Positions 44,028 through 53,960 of a stretch of DNA of 64,000 nucleotides are shown here, piece by piece (position 1 is the stretch's first letter; each line of letters starts with the position of its first letter). Source of the DNA: Oleispirillum sp963668495 (GTDB taxonomy: Bacteria; Pseudomonadota; Alphaproteobacteria; Rhodospirillales; Rhodospirillaceae); NCBI GenBank assembly GCA_963668495.1, contig OY764545.1, forward strand, positions 1,240,001 through 1,304,000, written 5' to 3'. Under the pieces are notes generated by a model, which worked only from the letters and a program-made list of their open reading frames with translations, did no database searches and had not been told where the DNA came from. The translations under genes were made by a program, and so were the position numbers.

Positions 44028-45008
44028 TTATTCGTAGCCATTGCGTTGCGGGCGGGACGGTGTGGCTTCGGAACCGCGAACCTGAATCGGCACCGATATA
44101 TCCGCGACAAGAATCGAAGCTCCGTAAGAGGCTTGCTGCTCCTGCGCCGGTGTTTGCCGCACCACGACCAAGGCGCCACTATCGGCGGCATCACGGTTGC
44201 CGTCTTGATTAAAGTCCGGTCTGGCAGCTTGCGCGGCAGGTGCGGTGTCGCTGGCAGATGGGGGTGTGGCGGTTGATTGCGGGGCCGTGAAGCGATCAAA
44301 CGCATTGAGCGAGCCAGAAGCGGTGTTTTCTGAGGCTTGCGGCGCGCCAAGGCCGGAACGAGGGTCTCCACCCAATGGGGACTGGTCGGCGTTCAGGAAG
44401 AACAGGCCACTCTGCTGGCGACCGATATCGGTCAAGACACCGTTGGCATCAGTTCCCATTGTGCCTTCAGGAACCAGAAGGTTATTCATTTCATCCTTGA
44501 AGTCGTATTCCAGTTCAACTTTTCGGACATCAACCTTAATGTTGTTCTCAACCTCGTCTTGACCGGTTATTTCCAGTTTGATTTCAATTTCGCGGGCAAC
44601 CAGATTCAGTTCCTGCTGGACCTGTACGTCAAGGGCCGGCGGCATAACCGTTCCGGCGAGGCGCAGGACTTCGTTGCGCAAGGCTTCGGTAACCTTGCGC
44701 CCGGCACGTGTGGTTTGTGCGCTGCTGACGCCATAGACGTTCATCAGGCGATCAAGCTGTGTGTTCATTTCGCCCACAGCCTTGCTTGCGCCTTCCAAAA
44801 CCTGTTGGCGGAATTCCTGTTGGCGGTCATTCAAATTGGCAGAGCCGCCTGAAACGATATCCTGTGCTTCTTTGGACAGTTCGACCTGATCGTTGGGGAA
44901 CACGGCTTGCGGTGCTTCCAGCGGCGCAGCACTATGTACCTTTTGCAGGCCGACCCGGGTACGTTCACTGATTTCTTGCGCACGCTGCGACGTCATAACA
45001 TCGGACAT
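44028..45008 (-). CDS. Protein of unknown function with a calcium-loop-like motif
   Basis: Not recognised. It has 326 residues, no signal peptide and no membrane segment. The first half (30-180) is Gln/Glu-rich with helix-like heptads (RQQEFRQQVLEGASKAVGEM). The second half is Ser/Pro/Ala-rich and low in structure. At residues 265-276 it has DFNQDGNRDAAD, matching the DxNxDGxxDxxD calcium loop of EF-hand/dockerin repeats, but only one copy. AAGGAGG lies before the ATG. It lies between secA (divergent) and the parvulin gene. Confidence 0.7.
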   Translation of the reverse strand: MSDVMTSQRAQEISERTRVGLQKVHSAAPLEAPQAVFPNDQVELSKEAQDIVSGGSANLNDRQQEFRQQVLEGASKAVGEMNTQLDRLMNVYGVSSAQTTRAGRKVTEALRNEVLRLAGTVMPPALDVQVQQELNLVAREIEIKLEITGQDEVENNIKVDVRKVELEYDFKDEMNNLLVPEGTMGTDANGVLTDIGRQQSGLFFLNADQSPLGGDPRSGLGAPQASENTASGSLNAFDRFTAPQSTATPPSASDTAPAAQAARPDFNQDGNRDAADSGALVVVRQTPAQEQQASYGASILVADISVPIQVRGSEATPSRPQRNGYE

Positions 45009-45297
45009 GGCATCCTCCTTCTGAGGGACGTATCCTGAAACTTGTGGTTATGAATGGGGCGGAGGCTTTTGCCTCGGCACGTTTGGCGTTTTATTCTAAA
45101 ACGCTCGTCCATAATAAAATATGAGGGGCGTAACTTCAAGAAAATCATATTGGCAGTTGTGGAAATCCGGGGCATCAATTGACAGGAACGCCTTGTCCCT
45201 CTACATCTTTTCTCGCGTCGTGCATGAATGTGCGACCTTATGCATGTCTTTTTGACCGCAGCGCGCCGTCCTGCGCTGCCTGAAATCGGGGTTTTCG

Positions 45298-47937
45298 ATG
45301 TTTGGTGCCATTGCACGAAGTCTCTTCGGTAGCGCAAATGACCGTATTGTCAAAGGTTTGCGCAAAACAGTTGCAGCTATTAATGCTTTTGAACCGACGT
45401 TAGCCGAGTTAGATGACGCGGCGTTGCAGGCCCAAACTCAGGTATTGCGCGGGAAATTGGCGGATGGTGCCAGCCTCGACTCGTTATTGCCCGAAGCCTT
45501 CGCAACAGTGCGTGAGGCCGCGAAGCGGACGCTGGGGCAGCGGCACTATGATGTCCAGTTGATGGGCGGCATTGTCCTGCATCAGGGTAAGATCACCGAA
45601 ATGAAAACCGGTGAGGGCAAAACACTGGTCGCAACGTTGCCGACGTACCTCAATGCCTTGACTGGGCAAGGGGTGCATGTGGTCACGGTCAACGACTACC
45701 TTGCCAAGCGTGACTCTGAATGGATGGCAAAGGTCTATAACTTCCTTGGGATGACTGTCGGCTGTATCGTTCCGGGAATCGGCGATGAAGAACGTCGTGC
45801 GGCCTATGCTGCAGATATTACTTATGGCACCAACAACGAGTTCGGTTTCGATTATCTGCGCGATAACATGAAGTTCAGTATGGACGAAATGGTCCAGCGT
45901 CCGTTCAATTTCGCCATCGTCGATGAAGTCGATTCAATTTTGGTCGATGAAGCGCGGACACCGTTGATTATTTCCGGTCCGGCGGAAGATTCCTCGAACA
46001 TGTATATTCAGGCCAATGGCGTTATTCCGCTGTTGCAGGACGAGCACTTCGAAATCGATGAAAAACAAAAATCCGTCACCTTGACTGATGATGGTGTGGA
46101 GTTCATTGAGGATCTGCTGCGGCAACAGGGCGGAATGGCGGAAGGCGGCAGCCTGTATGACATTCAGTACGTATCCTTGGTCCATCACCTGACACAGGCC
46201 TTGCGTGCCCACAAAATGTTCCAGCGGGATACGGACTACATCGTTAAGAACGATCAGGTCGTGATCATTGACGAATTTACCGGGCGGATGATGGAAGGCC
46301 GACGGTATTCCGATGGCCTGCATCAGGCACTGGAAGCCAAAGAAGGCGTGAAAATCCAACAGGAAAACCAGACGCTGGCATCGGTGACCTTCCAAAACTA
46401 CTTCCGTCTGTATCCGAAACTTGCAGGTATGACTGGCACGGCACAAACCGAAGCTGCGGAATTTGAGGAAATTTACAACCTCAGCGTGGTGGAAATGCCG
46501 ACCAACGTCCCGGTCGCCCGTAAAGATCATGATGATGAGGTCTATCGCACCACCCGTGAGAAATTTGAGGCCATCACCAAACTGGTCGAAGACTGCCAAC
46601 ATCGCGGTCAGCCGGTTTTGGTTGGTACGACTTCCATTGAAAAATCTGAAATTCTTGCGGAAATGATGCGCAAAACCGGCAAAATCCAGCCGCAGGTTCT
46701 GAACGCACGTTACCACGAACAGGAAGCCATGATCATTGCTCAGGCCGGTGTGCCGGGCGCGGTTACCATTGCCACCAATATGGCGGGCCGGGGTACGGAC
46801 ATCCAGTTGGGTGGCAACGTGGATATGCGTTTGCAATTGGAATTGGCTAATATATCCGATCCGGCAGAACGTGACGCAAAGGAAGCCGAAATCCGTGCGG
46901 AGATTGCCGTGCTTCAAAGCCGAGCTAAAGAAGCAGGCGGCCTGTATGTGGTCGGCACGGAACGGCATGAAAGCCGCCGTATCGATAACCAGTTGCGTGG
47001 TCGTTCCGGGCGTCAGGGCGATCCGGGTGCATCCAAATTCTTCCTGTCACTGGAAGATGACTTGATGCGGATTTTCGGGTCTGAACGTATGGATGGCATG
47101 CTGCAAAAGCTCGGCCTTGAAGAGGGCGAAGCCATCATCCATCCGTGGATCAACAAGGCGTTGGAAAAGGCTCAGCACAAGGTCGAAGTCCGCAACTTTG
47201 AAATCCGGAAAAACCTGTTGAAATACGATGACGTCATGAATGATCAGCGTAAGGTGATCTACGGTCAGCGTAAGGAATTGATGCAGGCGGAAGATGTGGC
47301 GGAGCTGGTAACGGATATGCGCCATGAGGTGACGGAAAATCTGGTGGCGAGCCATATTCCGCACCGTGCCATGCCGGAACAGTGGGACGCGGAAGGTTTG
47401 AAAGACAGCGTTCGCAATACACTGGGTCTTGATTTACCCATTCTTGATTGGGTTGATGAAGAAGGCATTGCGGACAAGGAAATCGTCGAACGCTTGTTGA
47501 AAGAAGGGGATGCCCATATGGCGGCTAAGGCTGCCAATTACGGCCCGGAAACCATGCGTATGGTGGAAAAATCCCTTGTCCTGCAAGTGTTGGATCAGGC
47601 GTGGAAAGAACATCTGTTGGCTTTGGATCATTTGCGTCAGGGCATCGGTTTGCGGGCCTATGGTCAACGTGATCCGTTGAACGAATATAAACGTGAAGCG
47701 TTCGGCATGTTCCAAGGCATGCTGGATCAATACCGTGAACGTGTGACATCTATGCTGTGTCGTATTGAATTGCGGTTCGGAGATTCTGAAGCGCAGGAAG
47801 TGCCATCTGAGGCCGCCGCGCCGCAGGAACCGGAGCATGACCCCAATGATCAGTCCACATGGGGGCATGTTTCTCGGAATGCGGCATGTCCGTGCGGGTC
47901 CGGCAAGAAATACAAACATTGCCACGGCAAGATCTAA
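45298..47937 (+). CDS. secA: Preprotein translocase ATPase SecA
   Basis: Motor of the SecYEG export channel. The 879-residue protein has the P-loop GEGKTLVATLPTYL (about 103), DEVDSILVDEARTPL, the second nucleotide domain with NMAGRGTDIQLGGNVDM, and the C-terminal zinc SEC-C motif CPCGSGKKYKHCHG. That C-terminal motif binds Zn and SecB in relatives. The ATG has no strong ribosome site in view. A terminator follows 6 bases after the stop. Confidence 0.98.
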   Translation: MFGAIARSLFGSANDRIVKGLRKTVAAINAFEPTLAELDDAALQAQTQVLRGKLADGASLDSLLPEAFATVREAAKRTLGQRHYDVQLMGGIVLHQGKITEMKTGEGKTLVATLPTYLNALTGQGVHVVTVNDYLAKRDSEWMAKVYNFLGMTVGCIVPGIGDEERRAAYAADITYGTNNEFGFDYLRDNMKFSMDEMVQRPFNFAIVDEVDSILVDEARTPLIISGPAEDSSNMYIQANGVIPLLQDEHFEIDEKQKSVTLTDDGVEFIEDLLRQQGGMAEGGSLYDIQYVSLVHHLTQALRAHKMFQRDTDYIVKNDQVVIIDEFTGRMMEGRRYSDGLHQALEAKEGVKIQQENQTLASVTFQNYFRLYPKLAGMTGTAQTEAAEFEEIYNLSVVEMPTNVPVARKDHDDEVYRTTREKFEAITKLVEDCQHRGQPVLVGTTSIEKSEILAEMMRKTGKIQPQVLNARYHEQEAMIIAQAGVPGAVTIATNMAGRGTDIQLGGNVDMRLQLELANISDPAERDAKEAEIRAEIAVLQSRAKEAGGLYVVGTERHESRRIDNQLRGRSGRQGDPGASKFFLSLEDDLMRIFGSERMDGMLQKLGLEEGEAIIHPWINKALEKAQHKVEVRNFEIRKNLLKYDDVMNDQRKVIYGQRKELMQAEDVAELVTDMRHEVTENLVASHIPHRAMPEQWDAEGLKDSVRNTLGLDLPILDWVDEEGIADKEIVERLLKEGDAHMAAKAANYGPETMRMVEKSLVLQVLDQAWKEHLLALDHLRQGIGLRAYGQRDPLNEYKREAFGMFQGMLDQYRERVTSMLCRIELRFGDSEAQEVPSEAAAPQEPEHDPNDQSTWGHVSRNAACPCGSGKKYKHCHGKI

Positions 47938-47942
47938 ATGAC

Positions 47943-47969
47943 AAAGGGAGGCAAGAGCCTCCCTTTTTT
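47943..47969. terminator. Bidirectional terminator between secA and mscS
   Basis: AAAGGGAGGC (47943-47952) and GCCTCCCTTT (47957-47966) with loop AAGA and flanking T/A runs on both strands. Confidence 0.85.
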
Positions 47970-47994
47970 GCATCCTGTGGGATTGCAGTCACCT

Positions 47995-49119
47995 TTAGTC
48001 CGGCAGGGTCTCCACATAGATGGATTGGCTCGGGAAGGCAAAACCGGCTCCGACCCGTTCGACGATGGTTTTGATTTCACAGGCCAATGCTTCTTTGGTC
48101 TGTAGCCAGTCGCCCCAAACTGTGGAGCGGGTAAAGCAATACACCATGATATCAATAGATGAGTCGGAGAACTTATCGATACGGACAAACATGGATGCAT
48201 CCGGCGGCTGGGCAAAGTCGCTGTTGGCGCGCAGATAGGCTTCAATGTCGTCGCGAATGGTACGCAGCTGGGCCAGCGTAGTGCGGTATTCAAGGCCGAT
48301 GGTCCAGTTAATCCGACGATAGGTCATCTGGCTGAAGTTGGTGACCGCGTGGTCGGACAGGGATGTATTTGGCACATAGACTGGGGCTTGGTCAAATCGG
48401 CGGATCAGGGTCGAGCGAAATCCGATGGTTTCAACCACGCCTTCGACAATTCCGTCTACGCGCACCCAATCACCGGGGTTGAAGCGTTTTTCTGCAATAA
48501 TCAACAGGCCGGAAATCAGGTTTTTAAACAGGTCCTGAGCACCAAGGGCAACCGCAACACCAAACAGACCGAAACCGGCGAGGATTGGCCCGATCCGCAC
48601 CCCCCAAAGGTCCAGAACCGTGGCTGCGCCAATCAGGATTAAGACGATTTTTATGGCCCGAATGATCCATGTGACCAAAGAGACGGAGAATACCCGCCGT
48701 AATCGCTCAAAGATGAACGCCAGTGGATCGACCAAGGCATGCAAGCCCCAGAACAGGTAAAACACAACCAAAGAGCGGACGATGGTAATGTGCAGCCAGT
48801 GCATATCCCCGTCCAGTTGTAGGTGCCGTCCGGCAAACAGAATGCCAAGGATGAGAGGTATGCCACCGACCGGACCTTTTAAGGCATCCAGAATATCTTC
48901 ACGGCGAGAGCGGCGGGTGCCTTGCGTTCCTTTTTCGATCCGCTTCATGACTCGATTGGTAATAAACCGCCGAAACAGCAGGAATGCCCCCAAAATGACA
49001 ACGGATACGGCAATCCGTTGGGCTTCATCTCCCCACAGGACAGAAATATCAAAATTAGCCAGATCGTTTATCAGGCTGTTAAAAATCCGGGATATGGGGT
49101 CTAACGGGGATGTGGTCAC
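47995..49119 (-). CDS. Mechanosensitive ion channel, MscS family
   Basis: 374 residues with four or five membrane segments (starting AVSVVILGAFLLFRRFI) and the pore helix region GPILAGFGLFGVAVALGAQDLFKNLISG, then the conserved KRFNPGDWVRVDGIVEGVVE beta domain. It opens on osmotic downshock to release solutes. The family is clear; the exact subtype is not. It converges with secA and is divergent from a small unknown gene. Confidence 0.9.
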   Translation of the reverse strand: MTTSPLDPISRIFNSLINDLANFDISVLWGDEAQRIAVSVVILGAFLLFRRFITNRVMKRIEKGTQGTRRSRREDILDALKGPVGGIPLILGILFAGRHLQLDGDMHWLHITIVRSLVVFYLFWGLHALVDPLAFIFERLRRVFSVSLVTWIIRAIKIVLILIGAATVLDLWGVRIGPILAGFGLFGVAVALGAQDLFKNLISGLLIIAEKRFNPGDWVRVDGIVEGVVETIGFRSTLIRRFDQAPVYVPNTSLSDHAVTNFSQMTYRRINWTIGLEYRTTLAQLRTIRDDIEAYLRANSDFAQPPDASMFVRIDKFSDSSIDIMVYCFTRSTVWGDWLQTKEALACEIKTIVERVGAGFAFPSQSIYVETLPD

Positions 49120-49241
49120 AATTGGCTCCGGTTACAGGTCTTGTGCTGACTTAAGGGGTGCTTTACAGTTTCTCAAGGTATTTTCGGTAGACTGTGGTAT
49201 GGAACAGACTGTTCTGATGGCCCCATAGAACGGAATGGATT

Positions 49242-49478
49242 ATGGACTCCGGCAGCATTAAATCAAGTGGATCGCTCCGCCCGCAGGATCTGGGCGCACG
49301 TCGGCAAGTGCGTAAGCCAGCAACGCAAAATGCTGCAGAGGCATCGGGTGCGCCGACTGTGCAGCCGCAGCATGCCCGGCAACGGGTAGTGACAGACCCG
49401 GATAACTTGATCTCCTTTAACGGTCGCACCTTTGATCGTGCTGCACCGCGTGGAACGTACCTCAATATCCTTGTTTAA
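49242..49478 (+). CDS. Small hypothetical protein
   Basis: A 78-residue reading with no recognised domain: Ser/Gly/Ala/Gln-rich and basic in the first 50 residues, then DPDNLISFNGRTFDRAAPRGTYLNILV at the end. The order of the last 25 residues looks constrained, which suggests a real gene, but there is no family I can name. No clear ribosome site. Confidence 0.45.
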   Translation: MDSGSIKSSGSLRPQDLGARRQVRKPATQNAAEASGAPTVQPQHARQRVVTDPDNLISFNGRTFDRAAPRGTYLNILV

Positions 49479-50042
49479 TGCCCGTGCAGAAGCGGCGCGT
49501 GTGACGTGTTGACATTCTCATTCCGCCAGAGTCTTGTGTTGAAAATGGTGTGATGGTCGTCTGTGCGTTGTTTTAGCCCAATCGCATGATTTGAATTCAT
49601 CTGTCGGCATTATCTGGTTGAGTCGATGTTATGCAATTTTACTCCCCGTTTGGGCGGATTTGTCCAGTATTCTGGTTTCCTCCCCTGCCCAAAGGTGTAG
49701 ATGGGCTAAAAGTGAAATAAAGTTTCGCGAAATAGCAAAAATTATTTTTATCTGGAAAGCCTCGACTGCTATCGGCTATTTGTATTGCAGGCAATGCCGT
49801 TGAATACCTAAAGACATGGGCAACGCATCCAAGACGTTGGCAGGCAGTGCTGAAAGAATAAGAAGAATTTTGCGTTCGATTATTTGCGGACGTTTCGGTC
49901 AGGCGGTAATTTAAAAGCCATACGGATGACGTGCCAGACATCCGGCTTGAGAATGCCGACCCGCCGAAGAAATGCTTTGACTTGCCCTAGGCATATTCAG
50001 GGTCGGGCAAGGCCGAGAGTCAAAACAAGAGGGAGACAAACC
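49479..50042 (+). other. 564-base gap before the ferredoxin gene
   Basis: No gene is supported. The middle (about 49700-49780) is A/T-rich relative to its surroundings and holds a perfect 10-base palindrome TTTCGCGAAA (49723-49732), perhaps an operator. The far end has GAGGGAG before the ferredoxin ATG. No tRNA or small RNA was recognised. Confidence 0.4.
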
Positions 50043-50237
50043 ATGGCGATGCTTATTGATGCCGATTTGTGTACAGCCTGCGGTGAATGTTCAACGGTCT
50101 GTCCGACCGATGCGATTTCGCCGAAGAAAGGCGTATTTTGGATCAATCCAGAAATTTGCAATGAGTGCGAAAATGATGGTGGGGAGCCGCAGTGCATGGC
50201 GACCTGTCCTGATGACTGCATTGACTACGACGCATAG
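50043..50237 (+). CDS. 2[4Fe-4S] ferredoxin (Alvin/FdxN type)
   Basis: 64 residues with the pattern CTACGECSTVCP (Cys 10, 13, 16, 20) and CNEC (39, 42), then after eight residues CMATCPDDC (51, 55, 59). This is the two-cluster type with the insertion between the second cluster's second and third Cys, seen in Allochromatium ferredoxin and FdxN. Electron carrier in the cytoplasm. No nitrogenase or other redox partner is next to it. Terminated at 50271. Confidence 0.93.
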   Translation: MAMLIDADLCTACGECSTVCPTDAISPKKGVFWINPEICNECENDGGEPQCMATCPDDCIDYDA

Positions 50238-50270
50238 AATTTTTCTGACGTCGGAGTGACGAAATGATCA

Positions 50271-50297
50271 GGGCCGGGGAAATTCCCCGGCCCTTTT
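50271..50297 (+). terminator. Terminator after the ferredoxin gene
   Basis: GGGCCGGGG (50271-50279) and CCCCGGCCC (50285-50293), loop AAATT, then TTTT. The convergent bioA gene ends 31 bases away. Confidence 0.85.
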
Positions 50298-50327
50298 GTA
50301 TTGGCTGTATTGAGATTGGCCCTAAAG

Positions 50328-51650
50328 CTATTCGCCCAAAACCGTTTTTACGGCACGACTGATGCTGTCATAGGCGCGGGTCAGTTCCGCATCTGTGACG
50401 CAATAGGGCGGCAACAGGTAAATCACATTGCCCAGCGGTCGGATCAGCATGTTATCGGCTTTAAAGAACTCTTTCAGCGCGATATTCATTTTACCGATTT
50501 TGCTGCTGTCGGTTTCTTCAACCGCGAATGATACGGCACTGATGGTGCCGGTGACGCGCGGACGGCTGATGCCCTTCAGTTTGGCGATTTCTGGAATTGC
50601 CTGACGGTGGAAGGCTTCAATATCGGTGCGGCGTTGTGCGCAGGCTGGGTCCAGCAGCATTTTTAACGAGGCAACACCCGCAGCACAGCCCAGCGGGTTG
50701 GCGGTATAGGAGTGCCCGTGCAGGAAAGCCTTGTCCACGTCATCGTCAAGGAAGACGTTATAAATGCCATCGTGGGTGATGGTCGCGGATAACGGTAGGA
50801 AGCCGCCTGTGATCCCCTTTGACACACAGACCATGTCCGGAACGATGTCCAGTTTCAGGCAGGCGAATACATCACCAAGACGACCAAATCCGGTCATGAC
50901 TTCATCAAAGATGATTAATGCGCCCGCTGCTTTCAGGCGTTCTACCCATGCCTTCAGGAATTGTGGGCGGCACATCCGCATGCCGCTTGCCCCTTGCACC
51001 AGCGGCTCCACAATGGCGGCAATCACCGTATCTCCGTTGGCGGAGATATAATCATCAAGGGCTTTTAAGGCTGCCGCTTCCTTGGCTTCGATCTCTTCAT
51101 CGCCATCCCATGTCGGGGCATTGGGCATGGTGTCAACGGAGAACAGCATTTCCTGCCATGCGTCGAACCAGCCGCTGCTTTTGCCCATGGACATGGCCCC
51201 AACGGTATCACCGTGATAGGCCCCGTCCAAGGCGACAAAGCGTGTGCGCTTGGTAATGCCCTGATTGCGGAAGTATTGCAGGGACATTTTCATGGCAACC
51301 TCGATGGCGGTGGAGCCATCATCGGAATAAAATACGCGGTTCAGGTCACCGGGCAGGATATTGGCAATGCCCTCTGCCAGATCGACGGCAGGTTCATGGG
51401 TGCAGGTGGCAAAAATCACCTGTTCCAGTTTTTGCGCCTGATCGGCAATGGCCTTGGCGATGACCGGGTTGGTGTGACCATGCAGGTTCACCCACCATGA
51501 TGAGATCATATCAAGAATTTCATTGCCGTCGGTATCAATCAGCGTTGCATCCTTGCCGGATACAATACACATGGGGTCCGGTGCGGTTTTGACCTGAGTA
51601 AACGGTCGCCAGACATACTTTTTGTCACGTTCCAGCAAAGCTTGGGACAT
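50328..51650 (-). CDS. bioA: Adenosylmethionine-8-amino-7-oxononanoate aminotransferase
   Basis: PLP enzyme that transfers the amino group of SAM to KAPA to give DAPA. DDGSTAIEVAMKM, the cofactor Asp in FDEVMTGFGR and the Schiff-base Lys in VSKGITGGFLPLS are visible. It has 440 residues, normal. It is the last gene of the bioB-F-H-C-D-A order; 30 bases separate it from bioD. Confidence 0.95.
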   Translation of the reverse strand: MSQALLERDKKYVWRPFTQVKTAPDPMCIVSGKDATLIDTDGNEILDMISSWWVNLHGHTNPVIAKAIADQAQKLEQVIFATCTHEPAVDLAEGIANILPGDLNRVFYSDDGSTAIEVAMKMSLQYFRNQGITKRTRFVALDGAYHGDTVGAMSMGKSSGWFDAWQEMLFSVDTMPNAPTWDGDEEIEAKEAAALKALDDYISANGDTVIAAIVEPLVQGASGMRMCRPQFLKAWVERLKAAGALIIFDEVMTGFGRLGDVFACLKLDIVPDMVCVSKGITGGFLPLSATITHDGIYNVFLDDDVDKAFLHGHSYTANPLGCAAGVASLKMLLDPACAQRRTDIEAFHRQAIPEIAKLKGISRPRVTGTISAVSFAVEETDSSKIGKMNIALKEFFKADNMLIRPLGNVIYLLPPYCVTDAELTRAYDSISRAVKTVLGE

Positions 51651-51680
51651 GGGGTATCCTCCTGTGATTGGTGTCGACCC

Positions 51681-52409
51681 TCAGGCGCTCAGAATCTGCG
51701 CAAAAACTTCAGGCAGGCCGGACAGGTGCCGGGCCGCGCTGCGCAGGGTGTCGGGGGTCGGTTCGGGACTGAAGGGCAAAGTGCCAAGGAACGGAACCTT
51801 GCCAAAGTGGGTAATGGTTTTGGGATTGTCGGCGCGAATAAAGGCGTCGTCTGCGGATTGCGGGGTGGTTTCATTCATGACCACACCGGCAACGGTCAGA
51901 CCACGCCGTTTCAGGGCTTCGATCGACAAAAGGGTATGATTAATGGTGCCCAATCCGACCCGCGCCACCAGAACAATCGGCAGGCGCAGTGCGGTGAACA
52001 GGTCGACCATCATTTCACGATCATTCAGCGGCACCATCAGGCCACCGGCACCCTCCACAACGATGGCGTCGTGGTGATGGGACAGTTCCATGGCTGCGCC
52101 GACGATGGCATCGCAGGTCGGCCCGGTGTCTCCTGCCGGTACTGCAAGGTGTGGTGAGCACGCGGGTTCATAACAGAACGGCTGCATCAGCTTGCGGTGT
52201 TCCGGTGCTGGGGATTTGCCCAGCATGGATAGGGTGAAATCCAGATCCGGGGCGTTCCAAACGTTATCCCGGAAGACTGATCCGGTTTGCACCGGCTTCA
52301 TCGGACCAAGGTTAATCCCCTGATCCTGCAGCCAAAGAGAGAGCGTCGCGGTGACAAAGGTTTTTCCAACATCCGTATCCGTTCCGGTAATGATGAAACC
52401 TTTGGTCAT
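51681..52409 (-). CDS. bioD: Dethiobiotin synthetase
   Basis: ATP-dependent ureido ring closure of DAPA. The P-loop GTDTDVGKTFVTA is at residues 8-20; KPVQTGS and the VEGAGGLMVPL segment fit the family. 242 residues. It lies 13 bases after bioC. Confidence 0.95.
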   Translation of the reverse strand: MTKGFIITGTDTDVGKTFVTATLSLWLQDQGINLGPMKPVQTGSVFRDNVWNAPDLDFTLSMLGKSPAPEHRKLMQPFCYEPACSPHLAVPAGDTGPTCDAIVGAAMELSHHHDAIVVEGAGGLMVPLNDREMMVDLFTALRLPIVLVARVGLGTINHTLLSIEALKRRGLTVAGVVMNETTPQSADDAFIRADNPKTITHFGKVPFLGTLPFSPEPTPDTLRSAARHLSGLPEVFAQILSA

Positions 52410-52422
52410 GATGCGAACTCCT

Positions 52423-53205
52423 TTAAATGGATGCGATCAGGGTTAGGACCTGATACGTGACGGGAACGGTGTCGCCCGTGCGGTAAAGGTCTTCATATGT
52501 CCGGGTCAGGCGCATGATCTGCGCGGGGGACATGGGTTTGCGGCCTTTGCCGCCTGCGAATACTGCACCAATTTCCTTAAATGATTTCAGAGCAGTGAGG
52601 GCCGACGGATATTTGATGACATGAGGTGTAACCCGAGACGCCACAACCTGCAACCCTGCGTGCCGGGTGGCGGAAATATAGGTTTCCGGGTCCGGGTATG
52701 TCAGTCCGGCGAAAGGACGGGCAAATGCACTTTGATGGGCGCTGTCCAATTCTGTCAGGGTTCCGGCAACTGGAACCGACAGGGCAAAGACACCATGAAT
52801 GCTGAATTGTCGTGTCAGGTGGGCAATGGCGCGGTTTTTGTCTTCAAACCATTGGAAGGCAAAGTTGGATGCAATCAGGTCAAACAGATGGTCGCTGGCG
52901 TAATGCTCCGCGTCGGCGCAAACGAAGCGATGCCCACTGTCCAAGGGCCATTGCAGACGGCAGGCTTCAACCATTGCCGGGGCCAAATCCAGCCCAGTTA
53001 TGGCAGCAGCAGGATAGGCAGAGGCCAGCATCCGGGTCAGTAACCCGGTGCCGCAGCCCACATCCAAAATCCGGTGCGGTTTGCAATTGGCAGGCAAGGC
53101 TTCAAGCAGGTCACTAGCCGCGCGTTTTTGAACGTCGGCCCAACCGTCATAGGATCGGGCAGCCGCAGAAAAATTGGCAGCAACAAAAGGCTTGTGGGAG
53201 GTCAT
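52423..53205 (-). CDS. bioC: Malonyl-ACP O-methyltransferase BioC
   Basis: Methylates malonyl-ACP so it can enter fatty acid synthesis for the pimeloyl chain. The FSAAARSYDGWADVQK start and LDVGCGTGLLTRML SAM motif (about residues 46-60) are typical of BioC. It has 260 residues. Its start overlaps the preceding hydrolase by four bases, which supports the BioC/BioH pair. Confidence 0.9.
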   Translation of the reverse strand: MTSHKPFVAANFSAAARSYDGWADVQKRAASDLLEALPANCKPHRILDVGCGTGLLTRMLASAYPAAAITGLDLAPAMVEACRLQWPLDSGHRFVCADAEHYASDHLFDLIASNFAFQWFEDKNRAIAHLTRQFSIHGVFALSVPVAGTLTELDSAHQSAFARPFAGLTYPDPETYISATRHAGLQVVASRVTPHVIKYPSALTALKSFKEIGAVFAGGKGRKPMSPAQIMRLTRTYEDLYRTGDTVPVTYQVLTLIASI

Positions 53206-53960
53206 AGTGCGGCCTCTCCATCCCCGGTCTGCGATGCAAGAACCGCTTGCAGAACTTCGGTGATGACGTTGGGGTGTGTCAGGGGCAGGGCGTGGCTGGC
53301 GCCATTGATAACCATGGCATTGGCATGTGGCAGACCGTCATGAAGCTGTTGAGCTGCCTGTGGCCCGATGATTCGGTCATCGTCGCCTTGCAGAACAATC
53401 GCCGGGGGCTGAATGTGCGGCAGGCGCGATCTTAGGTCCGTATCACCCAATGCAGCCAGCCCCTTATCCAGAGTTTTACTGTCCACATCGGCAATGATGG
53501 CGTCGAAGACTTCGGAAATATCAAAACCTGTCCGGTCTCCGGCGGTGGCTTCCGCCCAGAAGTTTTTCAAAATAAGGTCGGTGTTGCGTCGTAATCCCTG
53601 CCGCATGGCGCGCAGGGCAGCTGGGTCAGTGCCAACACCGGTCTCATCAGCCAAAAGCCGGACCGGGGTGGAAATTAGGATCAGGTTTTGCACCAGTTCC
53701 GGTGCCATGTCTGCTGCGGATAAGGCAATTTGACCACCAAGGGACCAGCCGACCAGAATCACGGGGGTGCCGATGGGATTATTGGCTCGCGCATTCACTG
53801 TCGCCGCTGCCTGACGTAGGGCCTGTTCCGGGTCCAAAAGACCATCCCACCAATCCACGCGGACCACCGGGATATCCCCCAGCGGAGCCAAGACAGTATC
53901 CCAAACTGATGAGGCCGTGGACCAGCCGGAAATCAGTACCACACCGTTTTGTACACTCAT
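53202..53960 (-). CDS. bioH: Pimeloyl-ACP methyl ester carboxylesterase (BioH-like alpha/beta hydrolase)
   Basis: Removes the methyl ester to release pimeloyl-ACP. Alpha/beta hydrolase with nucleophile in GWSLGGQ (about residue 72), Asp in QGDDDRIIG and His in GASHALP. It has 252 residues. Several unrelated esterases (BioG, BioJ, BioV) can do this job, so the symbol rests on context between bioF and bioC and on the general fold. Confidence 0.8.
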   Translation of the reverse strand: MSVQNGVVLISGWSTASSVWDTVLAPLGDIPVVRVDWWDGLLDPEQALRQAAATVNARANNPIGTPVILVGWSLGGQIALSAADMAPELVQNLILISTPVRLLADETGVGTDPAALRAMRQGLRRNTDLILKNFWAEATAGDRTGFDISEVFDAIIADVDSKTLDKGLAALGDTDLRSRLPHIQPPAIVLQGDDDRIIGPQAAQQLHDGLPHANAMVINGASHALPLTHPNVITEVLQAVLASQTGDGEAAL

